Shown here piece after piece: positions 1 through 12,839 of a stretch of 64,000 nt of DNA. The first letter of the stretch is position 1. The number at the start of each line of letters is the position of its first letter. The position numbers were made by a program, and so were the translations under genes. Below the pieces are notes generated by a model. It was not told where the DNA came from and ran no database searches. It worked only from the letters and a program-made list of their open reading frames with translations. This stretch comes from Diogma glabrata (lineage: Eukaryota > Arthropoda > Insecta > Diptera > Cylindrotomidae), in the NCBI GenBank assembly GCA_963693315.1, contig OY856188.1, positions 268,951,114-269,015,113 of the forward strand, given 5' to 3'.

Positions 1-59
1 TCGTTCCACCAGAATATTAGGGGTCTTCCATTACTTATGCATTTTTCGTGGCATTGATG

Positions 60-340
60 CATTACAGGCACTAGTGAGCTGGTTTATAACATGCTTGGTG
101 GTTTCGAGCATGTTGTCCAACACTTCCAAATCTAGCTTTTAAACCTTCTATCCGTTTTTTTGCGCCTTTCTATATTGCAAACTAAGTCTGAATCGTGATG
201 GCGCTGGGGTATTAAATAATATTGCTCTATGATCACTGTATGTACACATATTAGAGACATTTCACTGCAAACCGCGTGCAAGGGTTCCACTACCGAAAGT
301 GACATCAACTATTGCTCCTCTTTCTGCCTTAATATAGGCG
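60..340 (-). pseudogene. R1-clade LINE ORF2 endonuclease fragment
   Basis: Reverse-strand translation gives ERGAIVDVTFGSGTLA followed by a spaced SDHRAILF. These match the last part of the AP-like endonuclease of R1-clade ORF2 (consensus close to GSIIDVTF ... SDH.AI). It lies directly downstream, in element orientation, of the ORF1 remnant at 340-990, as expected for one element. Stops and frame breaks make it non-functional. Assignment to R1 rather than another I-superfamily clade rests on motif recall only. Confidence 0.55.
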
Positions 341-990
341 TTCTCTGTTCTTTAGTTAAATATTACCATGTCAAGCTCACCCATTGCCTCCAGTAGAGCT
401 GTATGGCCGTTCTTATTATGACCCTTAACTCCATATTTAAAGCAAAATTCAGTACCATCTATTTCTTTTTTACATTGTCTTGCATTTTGACCGAAACCAA
501 GGCATGTGTAGCATTGGTTTGGGTGGCATGTTCTTGTACTCGGCATCTAATCCATCCAATTTCGATTACTCCGACAGTAGTAATTGCATTTGCTGCTCTA
601 GTTGGGAGTCGAATAACCGTTGTTTGAGTTCTATCTTTGAATAGCAGTTTTTGAGACAGTTCTTACAGCAGGGAATTGATTTTCAATTACAACACAGATT
701 TCCTCTAGTGTGGTTACTTCATCAATATCTCGGCACTCTATTGTAGTTTTCTAGCTACGGGTTCTAACATTTGCTGCACCTTGCAGCTCTTTTTTCTTTT
801 TTTTTCGTAGCTGATGATAAAGCGTTTCCTTGCCACGTTGAAGTTCCAGTAACAACTCACCTCTTAGCGATTTTTCTAATTTTGTTAGCATTACCCTCAA
901 GCTCCTTAAGTTCAGGATTTACTTTCATTGGTTTAAGAATGTCAGCATAGGTTTGTTCTCCAGTTTTCGCAATGATAATAACATCAGGAC
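340..990 (-). pseudogene. R1-clade LINE ORF1 (gag-like, CCHC zinc knuckles), decayed
   Basis: The reverse strand reads through typical R1 ORF1 blocks in order: TYADILKPMKVNPELKELEG, then ECREIDEVTTLEEI (approximate), then VIRLPTRAANAITTVGVIEI with GWIRCRVQ, then degenerate zinc knuckles CYTCLGFGQNARQCKK and CFKYGVKGHNK. The function of such ORF1 proteins is RNA binding in the retrotransposition particle. The His of the first knuckle is replaced (GFGQN) and several stops and frameshifts interrupt the frame. The ORF2 remnant at 60-340 follows it. The longest clean piece is 64 codons (352-546). Confidence 0.65.
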
Positions 991-2070
991 ACGTTCAAGT
1001 TCACCACCACTAAAACACCACCACTGCAGTGGCTGGATAACGATGGTCTGATAGCTTACAGCCACCGGTACTGGGGGTCCGATTTCCTGCACCGAATCAT
1101 TACATACCAGATAATAGTTTGATCCTAAATCACTCTCCGTGTTGTTTTATTTTTGGAGTTCTTCTGTTCTTACCATTTTAGACCTACTGCCAGGTGAAGG
1201 TTAACAACCGTTTTCGAAGACTAACGCTGACCAGAGAGCCGCCCAATGTGGGACAGATACTTCTGGGCTTAATTAGTGCACTAGTTTCGGTCAACTCCGA
1301 GTATTTGATTTCCCCTATAGCATTCATATCTGACAAGCATTCCCCTATCTATCAACTGGGAAGACACCCCATTGGAGTCTAGCAGCTCCATAGAGGTCAA
1401 TTGCCGGTGTGTAATCTGTTGTATGTGGACATTATTTCATTTGGATGGATCATAGTTGCTTTATTCACTAGTTTGGAATAGTTTGTTCCTCACAAAATCA
1501 CGTTTGTATCGAGTGGTGCTAGTTGGTTGTATAATCAACAAATTTTTCATTTTTGATTAAAGTACATAATTAACATTTTGTTGTACATTTATTATTATTT
1601 TGCAAAACATATAATTTTTAAACAAAATGCAATAACTTAGTTTTGTAAAAAAGGTGAAAATTTAAATTAAACTATTGCATAATATATTAGTTTATAACAA
1701 GCTAAATTTTAGATTTTCATTTTTTTCGTATTATTATGTAATTTATATGTAAATTATAATACTAAATTACATGTTCAACTATTCAAATAGTAAAAACATT
1801 TCTAAAATAAATTATTTAGGGAATTCTGGTTCAAGATTATATTAAGCTTTATAGTTTATAGTATCAAACAACTGCTTTTCCTTCACCTTCAAAGATGATT
1901 TTATTTCAGAGACGTATAAAATAAATGGACTAAACACTAGGAACTTGGCATAAAAAGAATTGAAACAAAAAATTTCAGCAACCATTTTGAACATTAAAAT
2001 TTTGAAAGAAGATTTTTTTCAATGTAAAAACATCTTCACTCAAAATGAAAAAAAAATTATGTCCAACTGA
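991..2070. other. Unassigned AT-rich stretch
   Basis: The part to about 1,440 has more mixed base composition and may be the N-terminal or 5' portion of the R1-like element, but no motif is recognisable. From 1,540 on it is AT-rich with no reading frame of note. Confidence 0.4.
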
Positions 2071-2071
2071 C

Positions 2072-2230
2072 GAGATGATGAAGTTTCAACTTAGAAATAT
2101 CATCACCTTGGTGGCGTAGTGGTTAAACGTGTCTGCCAAAGAAACTTAAATCGTCAGTTGGCACTAATGAGGCTACGAGTTCGAATCCTAACCAAAACAC
2201 GTAGAAGACACAAGAAGAGTTTTTTTCTGA
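2072..2230 (+). mobile_element. tRNA-derived SINE, copy 1
   Basis: An RNA polymerase III A box (TGGCGTAGTGG, 2112-2122) and B box (GAGTTCGAATCC, 2177-2188) lie about 65 bases apart. That spacing suits a tRNA with a long variable arm or a decayed head. The same sequence, including the upstream block GATGATGAAGTTTCAACTT, recurs in inverted orientation at 55,868-55,992, so this is a dispersed family and not a single tRNA gene. No cloverleaf with a paired acceptor stem was evident. The tail is A-rich. Confidence 0.6.
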
Positions 2231-3030
2231 GATATTTCCAACCATACCTTTGAATTGGAAAAATTCAAATTAATTCCATAGTTACTTGAGTTTAATTGCT
2301 CACAAAATCCTGAATAAAATTTTTGTATAACTTAGGAGTATTTTTCATTCAAAATTTAAATATTTCAGGAAAAATGAAAGCTTATTGAATTTTTGGGTTG
2401 CAATTCAATGGTATATATTTTAGATCGAATCTAGAATTTTTGGCGGTCAATCTTTATAAGATTTGTATTAAAAAAAACTATTTAACCTTAAAAGCTTCAC
2501 ACACCATCCGGTGCGAATATATTGTATTGAACAACAGTATGTTTCTGCACCCAAAAAAATAATCGTGGTAGATCCGACAAAATTGCAGGTAAATTCGAAT
2601 AAAATGACATTGTTTTGGCTCCGACGTTTTATTTAGTTAAATCAATTGTATCGCTACTTTTAATACAAAAGTACAAAAGCACAAAACTTTAATTGTCAAA
2701 TGAATAAACTTAATGTTATTTCGACAGTCAATGCTGTTGTTATAGATATCTAGAATATCAAGCATACTACTTTTTTGTAGAATTAACTGCAGTACTTTTG
2801 ATATGATTATTAAAGTCAACAAAAATGTATTCAATTCAAGTATTTTATATATTGATTTAAAATTCAAAATCAAAAGTAGCTTTCGAATGTAGCATTTTCT
2901 TATTTTTGTTAATTTAAGGGCAATTATCTCAATTTTATATGCAATTTTTTACTTTGTTAAATCGATGTACCTCTGTCGATTTAAAATATTGATTTTTTTT
3001 TTGGGTGTGATGATGAAATAATCAGGAAAA
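2231..3030. other. AT-rich intergenic stretch
   Basis: No coding motif was seen on either strand. Short frames (for example 2637-2873 on the minus strand) are AT-rich without recognisable domains. Confidence 0.5.
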
Positions 3031-4640
3031 TGCAAGGAGTAGCATGCAATCTGTTATCCATGTTAGCTTCGACCAAGAATCTGTCTTGGATCAAGCGGCA
3101 CGCTATATAAACGTGTAAAACAGTTTTTCTAAGAACATTAACATCAGGAGCAAATCATGTTAATTTGGGTTGGGTCAAGGGCTAACCCCCCGATTCTGTA
3201 AAAAAATTATTTTTAGTGAATTCTGTGGCTGCGGATTATCTCGGACTCATTTCAAGAACGACCTCGGAAACTGTACCCGGACTACAATTTAAGAATGGGA
3301 AACTATAACGTGCTAGGCCTTAGATGATCAGCGAGTTCCATGAAACAGTACATGTTGGCTTTCACATACATCGTCGCGAGATTCAATATGTAATCGAATT
3401 TTGCCCAATTAATTAGCAGATATGCACAATCCGCAATCATAATCCGTACCCAAAAATTTAATGTAACGATCCACAATATTTATACACCTACTGAAGATAA
3501 ATCAGATGGCCTTTACTTCCTTGAACTTGATCTTCCTGGAAGTCATCGATAACCTCCCGCAACAAGATATAAAAAATCGTGGTAGGTGAATTCAATGCTT
3601 AAATTTGTAGAAGTGCAGAGCTGAAAACAGAAATTATCTATGCGCCAGAAAAGCCTCAGCAAAAGTTTTACGGAAAAAGATATACATGCATATCTAACAT
3701 GCGGCTAATGGAAATATATGAGAGTGATTTGCCCAATGCACGGAATCTGAGACAACATTTTCACGCAAGATTCAAAGCCATCACAAATGAAAACAAAGAA
3801 CTAACAACAATTGAACGTGATATGCTGACAGAATGGTGATTCCCACTTTCAAGACCTACTGAATAGAACGAATGAAATTCATCCTATATGAGCAATTTTT
3901 CTGTCAAGTCAAGAGATTTTTGTCCCTTACCCAACAATAGAAGAAGTGGAAACTGCCATAAAAACGGAAAAAGGGTATATGAGCAGCTCTGGTCTCACGA
4001 ATATACAACCTTATTCTGGCTATTTGGCAAACAGCTCTCATTGTTTCGATACACAAGAAATGGAACCGCCTAATGGGTAAGATTTAACGAGAAATTGCAC
4101 TGCTGAACACTGCATATAAAAACTAGCTAATGTTTGCCGAACCTATCATCAGTGAGTGTCAGTGTGGTTTTCGTCCAAACCGTTCAACCACAGATCAAAC
4201 TTTACGTACAAAATTAGTAATCACCATTTCTACATTGATTTGAAATGCATCAAGCATGTGATAGTATCCTCCGCGACAAACTTTGGTCCGCTCTCGTATG
4301 CCTTGGTATCCCAGAAAAAATTGTTTCTCTGTGTAAATTCACAACATCGGAATCAAACTGTAGAATAGTGACCGAAAGGTCACTTTCTGACTCTTTTGAT
4401 ATAACATCAGGTGTTCGACATAGTGATGCACTTGCATTCATACTATTTAATTTGGCGTTTGAGTACGCACCAAAAAAAAGCCAAATTGAGAAACCAAACT
4501 CCCTATTTGACAAATCTAGTCAAATTCTTAGCTAAGCAGATGAAATTCCGCTTTTCGGGCGTAGGTAGACCAAGCAATATAAAGGATAGTCTCTCTTAGC
4601 TTGAAAGAAATGCTAAACAACTTGGATAATAAAACTAAAA
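3030..4640 (+). pseudogene. RTE-clade LINE copy, heavily decayed
   Basis: The leader block at about 3,080-3,118 (TCTGTCTTGGATCAAGCGGC then a TATATAAA-containing stretch) is almost identical to the leader of the RTE at 61.7 kb. Downstream, broken frames give endonuclease and linker pieces (RTQKFNVTIHNIYTPTEDKS; ENKELTTIERDMLTEW) and RT pieces (SECQCGFRPNRSTTDQ; NLAFEYAPKKSQIEK; a YADD region reading ADEIPLFG). They are closest to the 51.7-54.5 kb copy. Many indels and stops are present, part of the endonuclease and linker is deleted, and the catalytic DD is lost. It ends near 4,640 where R1-like ORF1 sequence begins. Confidence 0.75.
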
Positions 4641-5820
4641 AACGCTGGTGAGAGAGAAAGAGAATCCCTTTCAGGAGTAGGTAGAACGGAAAAGAAAAAA
4701 ATGCAAGCTGTAAGCAAAGATGGACTACTTGTAATGCTAGAGAAACAAAAAACAGAGTTCTCAGATTTTGTTAAACCAAGAACCAACATCTATAGAAACT
4801 CTCAAACTTTCCCATAAATGCCAGACTGTCCAGATGCAGTGTGAAGGAAGGAGAAGGCTATTAACACCAACAGGGCAACAGGAGACACACAAAAAAGGAG
4901 ACAATACTCTAGTGCACCATCAAATGAAGAAAAAATTAGATCAGCTGGTCCAGCCACAATGACAACAAAAGCAAGGGGAACCAAACCAACAGAAAAGACA
5001 TCGCTAGATAACAATAAGAAGGGAAGTTTAGTTCACCCACTTCCTGCCAGCAACGATGGTGGATGGAAAACGGCACAGAAGAGAAGAAATAGAAGTCGCA
5101 AAAGGAAAGTGGAAAATTATAATAGCCCCCCGTTATCGGCAAAAAAAGGAAAACAAGAGGAGCGCTAATGCAGCGTAAATCTGATCAAAATCAGGAAATT
5201 TGTATGCTGATATTTTAAATGATCTTAAATCATCCTTAAAACCTGAATAGGTTGAGGTTTAGAGGTTGAACAGATTGAGTTGAAATTAAACAAATTTGAC
5301 GCACTTAAACGAGGAACTACTGCTGGTTCTTATGGCCGAAGATTCAACCACACTCAGTCATGTTTTGACACAGTCAATCAAGGATAAAATTGAAGTCACG
5401 AACTTTGCCAAGGTGATTTATATCACAATAAGATTGACCCACATTAAACAGGTGTCTAGGAGAAGCTCTGAAAGAGAATCTTGACAACATAACCTAATAT
5501 TAAAGTAACAAGCTAAAGACTTCCCCATGGTAATGAAAATGCTAAAAAAAGGAGGATAAAGGTCGGCCGTGTAAACTGCAGAGTTAAAGAGATGGTGAAG
5601 GTAGCCATAGAGCAAATAGCTGCACTGGCGTTGCAAATTAGTGTGTTTGCTAGATGTGTTGTAACGAGGATCACTATGCCAAAACTTTCTCCAAGAGTTG
5701 CACCTAAATGCGTCATATATGCAGATAAAGGTGAACGACCACAGACCGACGTCCCAAAGGTAAAAACCGCCATGTTAAATGTTATTCAAGTAAATCTGGT
5801 CAAATCGCGAGCAGCCTGAG
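4641..5820 (+). pseudogene. R1-clade LINE ORF1, decayed
   Basis: Pieces resemble R1 ORF1 in order: a basic, Ser/Lys-rich N-terminal part (4,768-5,168, containing a WKTAQKRRNRSRKRK-type block), then ADILNDLKSSLKPE, then KVGRVNCRVKEMVKV, then a degenerate zinc-knuckle region RCVVTRITMPKLSPRVAPKC in which the knuckle histidines are lost. The last clean frame (5,592-5,819) appears to run into the start of ORF2 (IQVNLVKSRAA). It is broken by many stops. Orientation is opposite to the 0-1 kb copy. Confidence 0.55.
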
Positions 5821-6360
5821 ATCTACTCACAATTATAGCTAAGGAAAGGAAGGTGAACATTTTGGTTCTTAGCAAACAATGCTGAAAACTCGAGTCTAAC
5901 GTATGGTACCAGGACCAATCTGGCAAAGAAAGCATTACTATATGCATCCCGAAGCAAAATTTTAAGATAGTTCGTCACAGCACGGGTTTGTGTAAGGCGA
6001 AACGACGAGCTTCAGAATCTACAGGTGCTACTTCTCACTAAACGATGAAATTGCAAAATTTAAAGATTCGAATGGTCGAGAAAGTTAGCATAAATTCATC
6101 ACCAAAAGGAACCTATAATTACGGACAACTTTAACGGCAAATCACATCCTGTAGGGAAGTTTAAGGGTGATAGAAAAGGAGACATTGTTTACAAATTTAT
6201 GACAGTTAACGACGTTTACCTGCTTAATGTAGGCGCGAATCAACTTTTGTGGGTTAGTACCAATTTTATAATCGATTGCAATGAAGCACTTCTTCGTTGC
6301 CTAGCAACAAAGTGGCATAGCAGGCAGCGTACCTAGCTTAGAATTATTTAGCCCAATGCT
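5775..6360 (+). pseudogene. R1-clade LINE ORF2 endonuclease, decayed
   Basis: The start reads NVIQVNLVKSRAA, stop, DLLTIIAKERKVNILVLSKQ, matching the beginning of R1-type ORF2 (N.N.SRAA.DLL ... DI..ISEP). Further on come DNFNGKSHPVG and VYLLNVGANQLLWV with a decayed IID block, which correspond to the GDFN and IIDVTF endonuclease motifs. Frameshifts and stops throughout. Confidence 0.6.
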
Positions 6361-7490
6361 AGCTTCAGCCATGGGATTGAGAGAGAAATACCTGCTACTC
6401 CAGCACAAATAACTGAAATGTACGCGTAACATCAGATAATAACGGATGTAAGAGAGAAATACAAGTGAACTAAACAGACTCTGGCGACCCCTGCTTGCAA
6501 AAGAACCCTGATCACCACGTCCAACTCCATTATTTTAATTCAGTCACACACTCGCGCACTTCATCTAATCCCACACAGACACACACTCCCACACACATGC
6601 ACACAATCACCTATACCTACATTCATGTTCATAGGTTTAACTTTTAGCCATATGTATCCTTCACTTTCATTTTAAAGTAATTTGAAATAAAAGAATTTGG
6701 TAGAACAAGTTGAAAAGTTCCTGTTAGTGATTGAATTATTTATTCGATTATCGTTCTAACCAGTTGAATTCATATATATAATTTCATGAAAAAAAATTGT
6801 AACAAATATTGTAAGCTTTCTGAAAGTATAACTCCCGCTCATTTAAAGTTCGGAATGCACCAAACAGAACCAGAAAAAAATATCATTGTTTGTTTTACGG
6901 TGACTTGTTAACAATTATCGCCTTCATAGTAGGAAGTAATATAGTTTTATAATATTTCCATTTGCTGATTTGCATCGTAATAATAATAAAGAACTTCACA
7001 ACATCATCAAATGTTATTCCACTGTTAAAATTGAATTAGATTATAATACCAGAATCTACTAATAACCGTAGGTCATGGTTTGCTGTGATGAATATAACCG
7101 AATAAAAACAGGTTCGACCTCTAACATAAAATAAAATAGAGGTAGTCTTTGCTACCTATGATAACTGTAGACATCATTGTTGTGTGGAAAGAAACTCAAT
7201 TATTCTAGTACATTCTCCTCGGACTCATACGCGCATGCACCACATGTTCTCACACAGGCACCTCCCCCATCTACACATATACACACTCGCACTCATACCT
7301 ATAGACATACACATCCTTACACATTCATACCTAAAAGTAAAACAAAAATGTAAATTTTACTCACTCCATGTAGTGATTGACCCCGTGCTTCTATCACCTA
7401 GCCGAAGCTTAGGCCATCTTTTCCAGCGCTGTAGATTGAATAACTTTGAGTTAAACGAAAATGCACATAAATCATATAAAGTAGCTGGAT
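6361..7490. other. Non-coding, CA-rich low-complexity patches
   Basis: Two CA-rich patches (about 6,540-6,640 and 7,200-7,330) look like relatives: both are runs of CACACACTC and CATAC words. The 107-codon open frame over the second patch (7,184-7,507) is a composition effect. Nothing else was recognised. Confidence 0.5.
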
Positions 7491-7499
7491 TATGCCATT

Positions 7500-7710
7500 G
7501 TGGCTGAAGATTAAAAATATATAATTACAACTGTTCAGTAGTGTTAAATGTAAAACGACTGGATCATGCAAGTCCGGATAAATGATGAATGAACATGTAT
7601 ACCAATAATATAATTCAAATGAACCATGTGATAACGGCTGACGATTAAACATATATCATCATAACTGCTCAGTTGAGTCAGATGTCAGATGACTGGATCA
7701 TGCAAGTATG
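7500..7710. repeat. Two-copy direct repeat, spacing about 135 bp
   Basis: The block ending GACTGGATCATGCAAGT occurs twice, each time preceded by similar sequence (GGCTGAAGATTAAA versus GGCTGACGATTAAA). The copies have diverged, so the duplication is old. Confidence 0.6.
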
Positions 7711-9380
7711 TATTTAGATTTCATCAACCGAAACAAAATTAAATTATCCGCTTCATCACCGGTATCGCTCATACAATATTCAGGTTATGGCTGAAGGTTA
7801 TGTAAACTCGAAGATCTCTCTCAAACCATGACGGGCTGACTCATTTATTGTATTAACGGTATTAACTTCCAGTATTCATGATAGCCATGAGAATACGGAA
7901 TGTAACAACTGACGGACAAATTATTATTTTTTTTTATTTGTTCTTTACTTTTTTTTACTTAGAATACACCATCAAAATGTATTTTTATGACTAATCTTTT
8001 GTGAGCTGCACAGTAAAAAAAATAAATTAAAGTTACAGAATAGTTATCCAGAATACAATTTACAAATTACGGACGATACTCATCATGTATAATATTTTTT
8101 TTTTGTATTCTCTTAATCTTAAGAGATATTACCACCCAGTTTAATCAAATTTGGGTTTTTATAATAATCTAATCTTCGAAGTCCATAATATTAACTAATT
8201 TATGAATAATTTACGAATTTCTTTATTCTATTAGCAATTACACAATTTATAAGTATGCCAGTTACACAATTTTTCTTTAATCGCCCGACTGTCATATATA
8301 ATTCGTATATCAATCAACCTAAATATATACGCTCAAAAAACATGTAAATCTTTCTTATAAAAATTATGACAAAAATTGTTTATACCAAACCGAGATTCCG
8401 TTTTCGTTTGTATATTTTCGCTAATATCACTGGTCACTTTTAATATTAATAATTTAGCTAAAATGAATTGCACTACTTAAGGCAAACACAAATAATTAGA
8501 GAAAAACAACACTCTAAGACAAAGAAAAACATTTTTTACCATATTCACGAGGATCAAAATACCTGATAGCCAAAGTAAGATTTTAATCAGAGAATACGAG
8601 GCTAAGAGTCACAATAGACTAATAATAATAAGAGAACGAGGTTAACTGTCAACTACTATTTATAGGCGATTAATAACGAATCGATAAGGTAGTTTTATTT
8701 TTGGAAAATTTTATTTTTCGTTATATCGCTAGTTATTATACCCATAAAGAAGTACAAACTGCTAGTTTGTAATAGAAATTGGGAAATATTTAAAAAAAAA
8801 AAGACATTGTTTACAAAACAATTGAACGAATTAAACATGATTATGGATCAATGCTAATACACAACCGTTTCTCTAATAATTTTACAGCGATTAATGAATA
8901 CAAATCAAACGTAGGAAACTCTATTAGAAAATATTATTATATAATAGACGATTGCAGAAAATCTATATGGATTAGCGGAACTATGAATACAATTTAAAAA
9001 AAAAGAAATTACATTTGACAAATATTACCCAACTATTTTAATAAATGTTTGTAGCGGAGACTATAGTAAATGACGACCATGACCATGGTACAAGAAACTA
9101 TTTAAAAAAAATGAAGACAACCATGAAAACAAATATGAGGATTTATGTTAAGGCAAACTTGGTGTAAGTGGGACAGTGATTTGAATTACAACAATGGAAC
9201 TTGAATTACCCGTCATAACACGATTAGACGATAGCCAAGCCAACCATAGCAAATGAGATCATATATTAAAAAGTCCTGTATGCAGCAACAAAGGGTGACC
9301 ACATGTATATAGAATTTCATAAAAACGATAACACTCAGAAATAAATGCAGTCAACGAGGATCAGAGGAACTCAGGCTGGA
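7711..9380. other. AT-rich stretch without genes
   Basis: No coding motif, RNA gene or clear repeat structure was seen by eye. Confidence 0.5.
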
Positions 9381-9399
9381 ACTAAAAAAAACTGGATAA

Positions 9400-10520
9400 G
9401 AACAAGATGATAAACTAATTAAAAGAAGTCAAAATTATCGCGGATATGGGCTGAGCTCACAAGGAGAGGGCTTTGAATTATCTGTGAGAAACGCAAAGAA
9501 AATGTTGAGTGAAGCTGGCGACGCATCAATGCTGAGGTAGTTGCCTAGAAGACCTGACCAAACACCCGTATAGTGGTGAAATTCTGAGAAAGCACACCAC
9601 CGAGTACTATGTTACGCCATCAGAACGAGATAGTTTAGATCACAAGAAAACGAGCAACTGAAATGCTCATACAAAACTGCAAAGAAGTGGAAAGCTGCTA
9701 AATGGCCAATAAGAACAAGTGCACTTCTCTAAAAGTCTGTTACAATTGTTTAACAGATGTTTAAGTCAAGGGACTTTTGTGAAATAGTGGTAAACGCAGA
9801 AAGTGGCATTGTTAAGGAAAGGGAAGACATTTGTAGACCAAGCATCATCCTGCAGGCCCATTTGTCTGCTAAACACGATGGAGAATGTTGGGGAAGGTTT
9901 AATTCTCTGAAAACTGGGAACTATTTCCAGTAAAAAGGTAACTTTTTCAAAAATCAGCTCAGTTTCAGGAAAGGACGATCAACTGTCCATATTATACAGG
10001 AGGTAGTAGAAATAGTAAAAAAAAAACAAAAAAGGGAAAAATCAAGGAAAGGGATTCCTTGCGCTAGTTGGATGGAAAAACATAATTGAAGCTATGAAGA
10101 AGAGAAATCCAGAGCCAGAGCATCTCACTAACATAGTCGAAGAATACCCTAGTAACAAATTCATGGTTTTCGAGGGTGTGGCGTTTTGCAAGGTCCCAAA
10201 CTGACGTCCTTTTCAATGGTATATGACGAAAAAATTAAAGCTGTTAAGTTTTGCTGACGTTATCGCTATATGCTTATCTACTCATCTGTATATACTGCCG
10301 ATCCGGGTTTTGAACTATCTGGAGAAGGTTATAACATGGCTAAATTAACAGGATCTACCAATAACAACCCACAAAACATACTTTGCCTTCCATACCCTTT
10401 ATTGTGTGAAATGTGGGGAAGTGTAAATTTTGCGGTGGAAAGTGCTCTCAGGTCAGGTAGAAAATCAGTTCAGATCAAAGCCAATACCGTTCTGCTTAAT
10501 AAACATTAAAAGCAAGCAAG
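9400..10520 (+). pseudogene. R1-clade LINE reverse transcriptase fragment, decayed
   Basis: Broken frames give PICLLNTMEK, KNQLSFRKGRSTVHIIQEVV (fingers/palm motif N.FGF..GRST), then LTSFSMVYDEKIKAVKFC and FADVIAIC. The last is the catalytic FADD block with the second Asp replaced by Val. Same strand as the 4.6-6.4 kb R1 pieces, so it may be the distal part of the same old insertion, separated by later insertions and deletions. The tail includes an open stretch of 79 codons (10,270-10,509) with no further motif. Confidence 0.6.
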
Positions 10521-11999
10521 ATTATTTTTATATTGATTAAAATATGTTTCTAAACCTTCATTACAAACGCTGTATAATAGACGACTCCGAAATGTAATGT
10601 GGATACAACGCAAGAACTTAAGCTTGTTGAAATAAGAATGTAATAGAAATGAATCCAATTTCTTTAAACTCTGTATCAGAATTTAAATGTGATTTTAACC
10701 AAATGACTTTGGCTGTAAAGAAACGGAAATACAGACGAAACACTTGGTAAACATGTGATCGGTTAGTAAAATATGTGATCAGTTATCTCTACCACAGAAT
10801 ACTATACTACACAAAAAACTTCAACAATAAAACCAAAACCACCAAAAAGATTGACCTAAATATACGAGTATTTTAATATTTTCACACTCAACTTTTTTAT
10901 GTTATTATTAATTTTAGTATGATATTTTATATGGTAAGACTATTAAATTATTAATAATTCGCAGAAGTGCAATTAAGAAAAATTACTAAAGTTTCAAAAT
11001 AATAGTAATAATCGTAACAATAATAATAATAATTTTACAACAAGAATTAACAACAAAAACCATAAAATGAAACCAAAAAGGAATTGCCATTTTTAAGAAA
11101 ACAAAAAAGACAAAGTGATAGAAATCATTTCAAAGGATGCTCCACAAAACAAGAACAAACAATGAAAATACAATACATAAAGATGGTTGAGTAGGCAAGG
11201 TTTCAAGTAGGCATCATTATCGAGTAGGCACATTTTGGATTTACCTGGAATATTCGACAAATTAAAAAGAACTATGAATCGCCCAGTGGCTTAAACTCGG
11301 CCATTGTAAATATAATTTGTTAAAAGATCTCCAACAAAATAGTTACAACACATTATTTTAGAGTTTAGTTTTTTGATATAACTGATTTTGAATTGTGAAA
11401 CAAATAACTTTTAGAAAAAAAACAAAATACCCGAACAAAAAACTCAAAAAACAAAACTATCACATTTTTGCCGTTTTTGCTGAAAAAATCGTCAAAATTC
11501 AAAAAATCGTATTTTTAAGCATATTTACTACTCAAGACCTTTCCTACGATATACACATAGCAACATTTTTGATGAAGCAAATATTTTAAAATTGTACCGC
11601 AAAAATATTGCTTACGTATTTATATATAGATAGAAAATAAAAAGAACATAAGGAGCATTTACGCTTAGGAAATCTGTTTTCTGGACCAATAGGAGCGATT
11701 GAGTTGGAAAAATATGGAGGGGCTGAAATCTCACAGCTCTGAGATATCAAGACTTCGGTCTGGGTTAAGGATTTTGATACAGTTTTTGGCAAAACACTTT
11801 TATGAGGACATGGTTTATAGTTTTGGGCAGCGATGTATATCAAACATAACTCTTTGTTAAAGGACATGTATTTTTTATCTCTGTTTAGATATGTATTACA
11901 AAACTAACACGAAACATCAATACGTTGTTGGAAAATTATAACAGATCATAAATTAACATAATTTAGTGAAATGATGATACACTCAGCAAACTACTCAAA
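10521..11999. other. AT-rich stretch, no gene recognised
   Basis: Contains a small AAT/ATA-rich patch near 11,000-11,040. The 93-codon minus-strand open frame at 11,586-11,867 has no recognisable domain. Confidence 0.5.
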
Positions 12000-12770
12000 A
12001 ACCTCTCCATTTAGCGTTGCGAGAAATCAAAAAAATCAAACTTTTTTCAAAATTCCAAAAATATTCCAAAAATTAGAATAAAATCAAATATTCAAACCTT
12101 TTCTTAATTCCGATAATATTGAAAAAATTCTTAAAAATTCAAGCTTTTCCAACATTCTAAAAATATTGCCAAAATTATTACAAAATCAAAAATTCAAACT
12201 TTTTTCAAAATTCCAAATATTATAATAAAATCAAACATTTCAAATATTTCAAAATCCTAAAAATATTCCAAAAATTCTTGCAAATCAAAAATTGAATCTT
12301 TTTTCAAAATTCTAAATATATATATAAAATTCAAAAACTATTTTTTTCAAAATTCTAAATATATTTCAAAAATTATAACAAAATCAAAAATTGAAACTTT
12401 TTTCAAAATTCCAAAAATATTCCAAAAATTAGAATGAAATCAAATATTTAAACTTTTTCTACATAGGTACCAATAATATTACAAAAATTCTTAAAAATTC
12501 AAACTTTTTCCTAGAATTCTAAAAATATTGCAAAAATTATTACAAAATCAAAAATTGAAATTTTTTTCAAAATTCCAAAAATTATAATAAAATCAAAAAA
12601 TTTAAAATTTTTCTGAATTCTAAAAATATTCCAAAAATCACATATTAAAACTTTTTCCAAAATACTAAAAATATTGCAAAAATTATTACAAAATCAAAAA
12701 TACAAACTTTTTTCAAAATTCCAAAAATATATCAAAAACTATAACAAATTCAAAAATTTCCATGTCCAAT
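12000..12770. repeat. AT-rich degenerate tandem array, unit about 60 bp
   Basis: About a dozen diverged units are built on CAAAATTCCAAAAATATTCC and AAAATCAAAAATTCAAACTTT words. The same array occurs in reverse orientation at 44,260-44,850, so it belongs to a dispersed element. Confidence 0.75.
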
Positions 12771-12839
12771 TTCATTTTCAATTACATTTACGTCATAAAA
12801 ACAGCTACATTTTTTTTCCAAAAAATTGGCTAAAAAACT

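Noticed and set aside
11586..11867. 93-codon minus-strand open frame
   Set aside because: No recognisable domain, no splice or promoter context, and within the range expected by chance over 64 kb in six frames.
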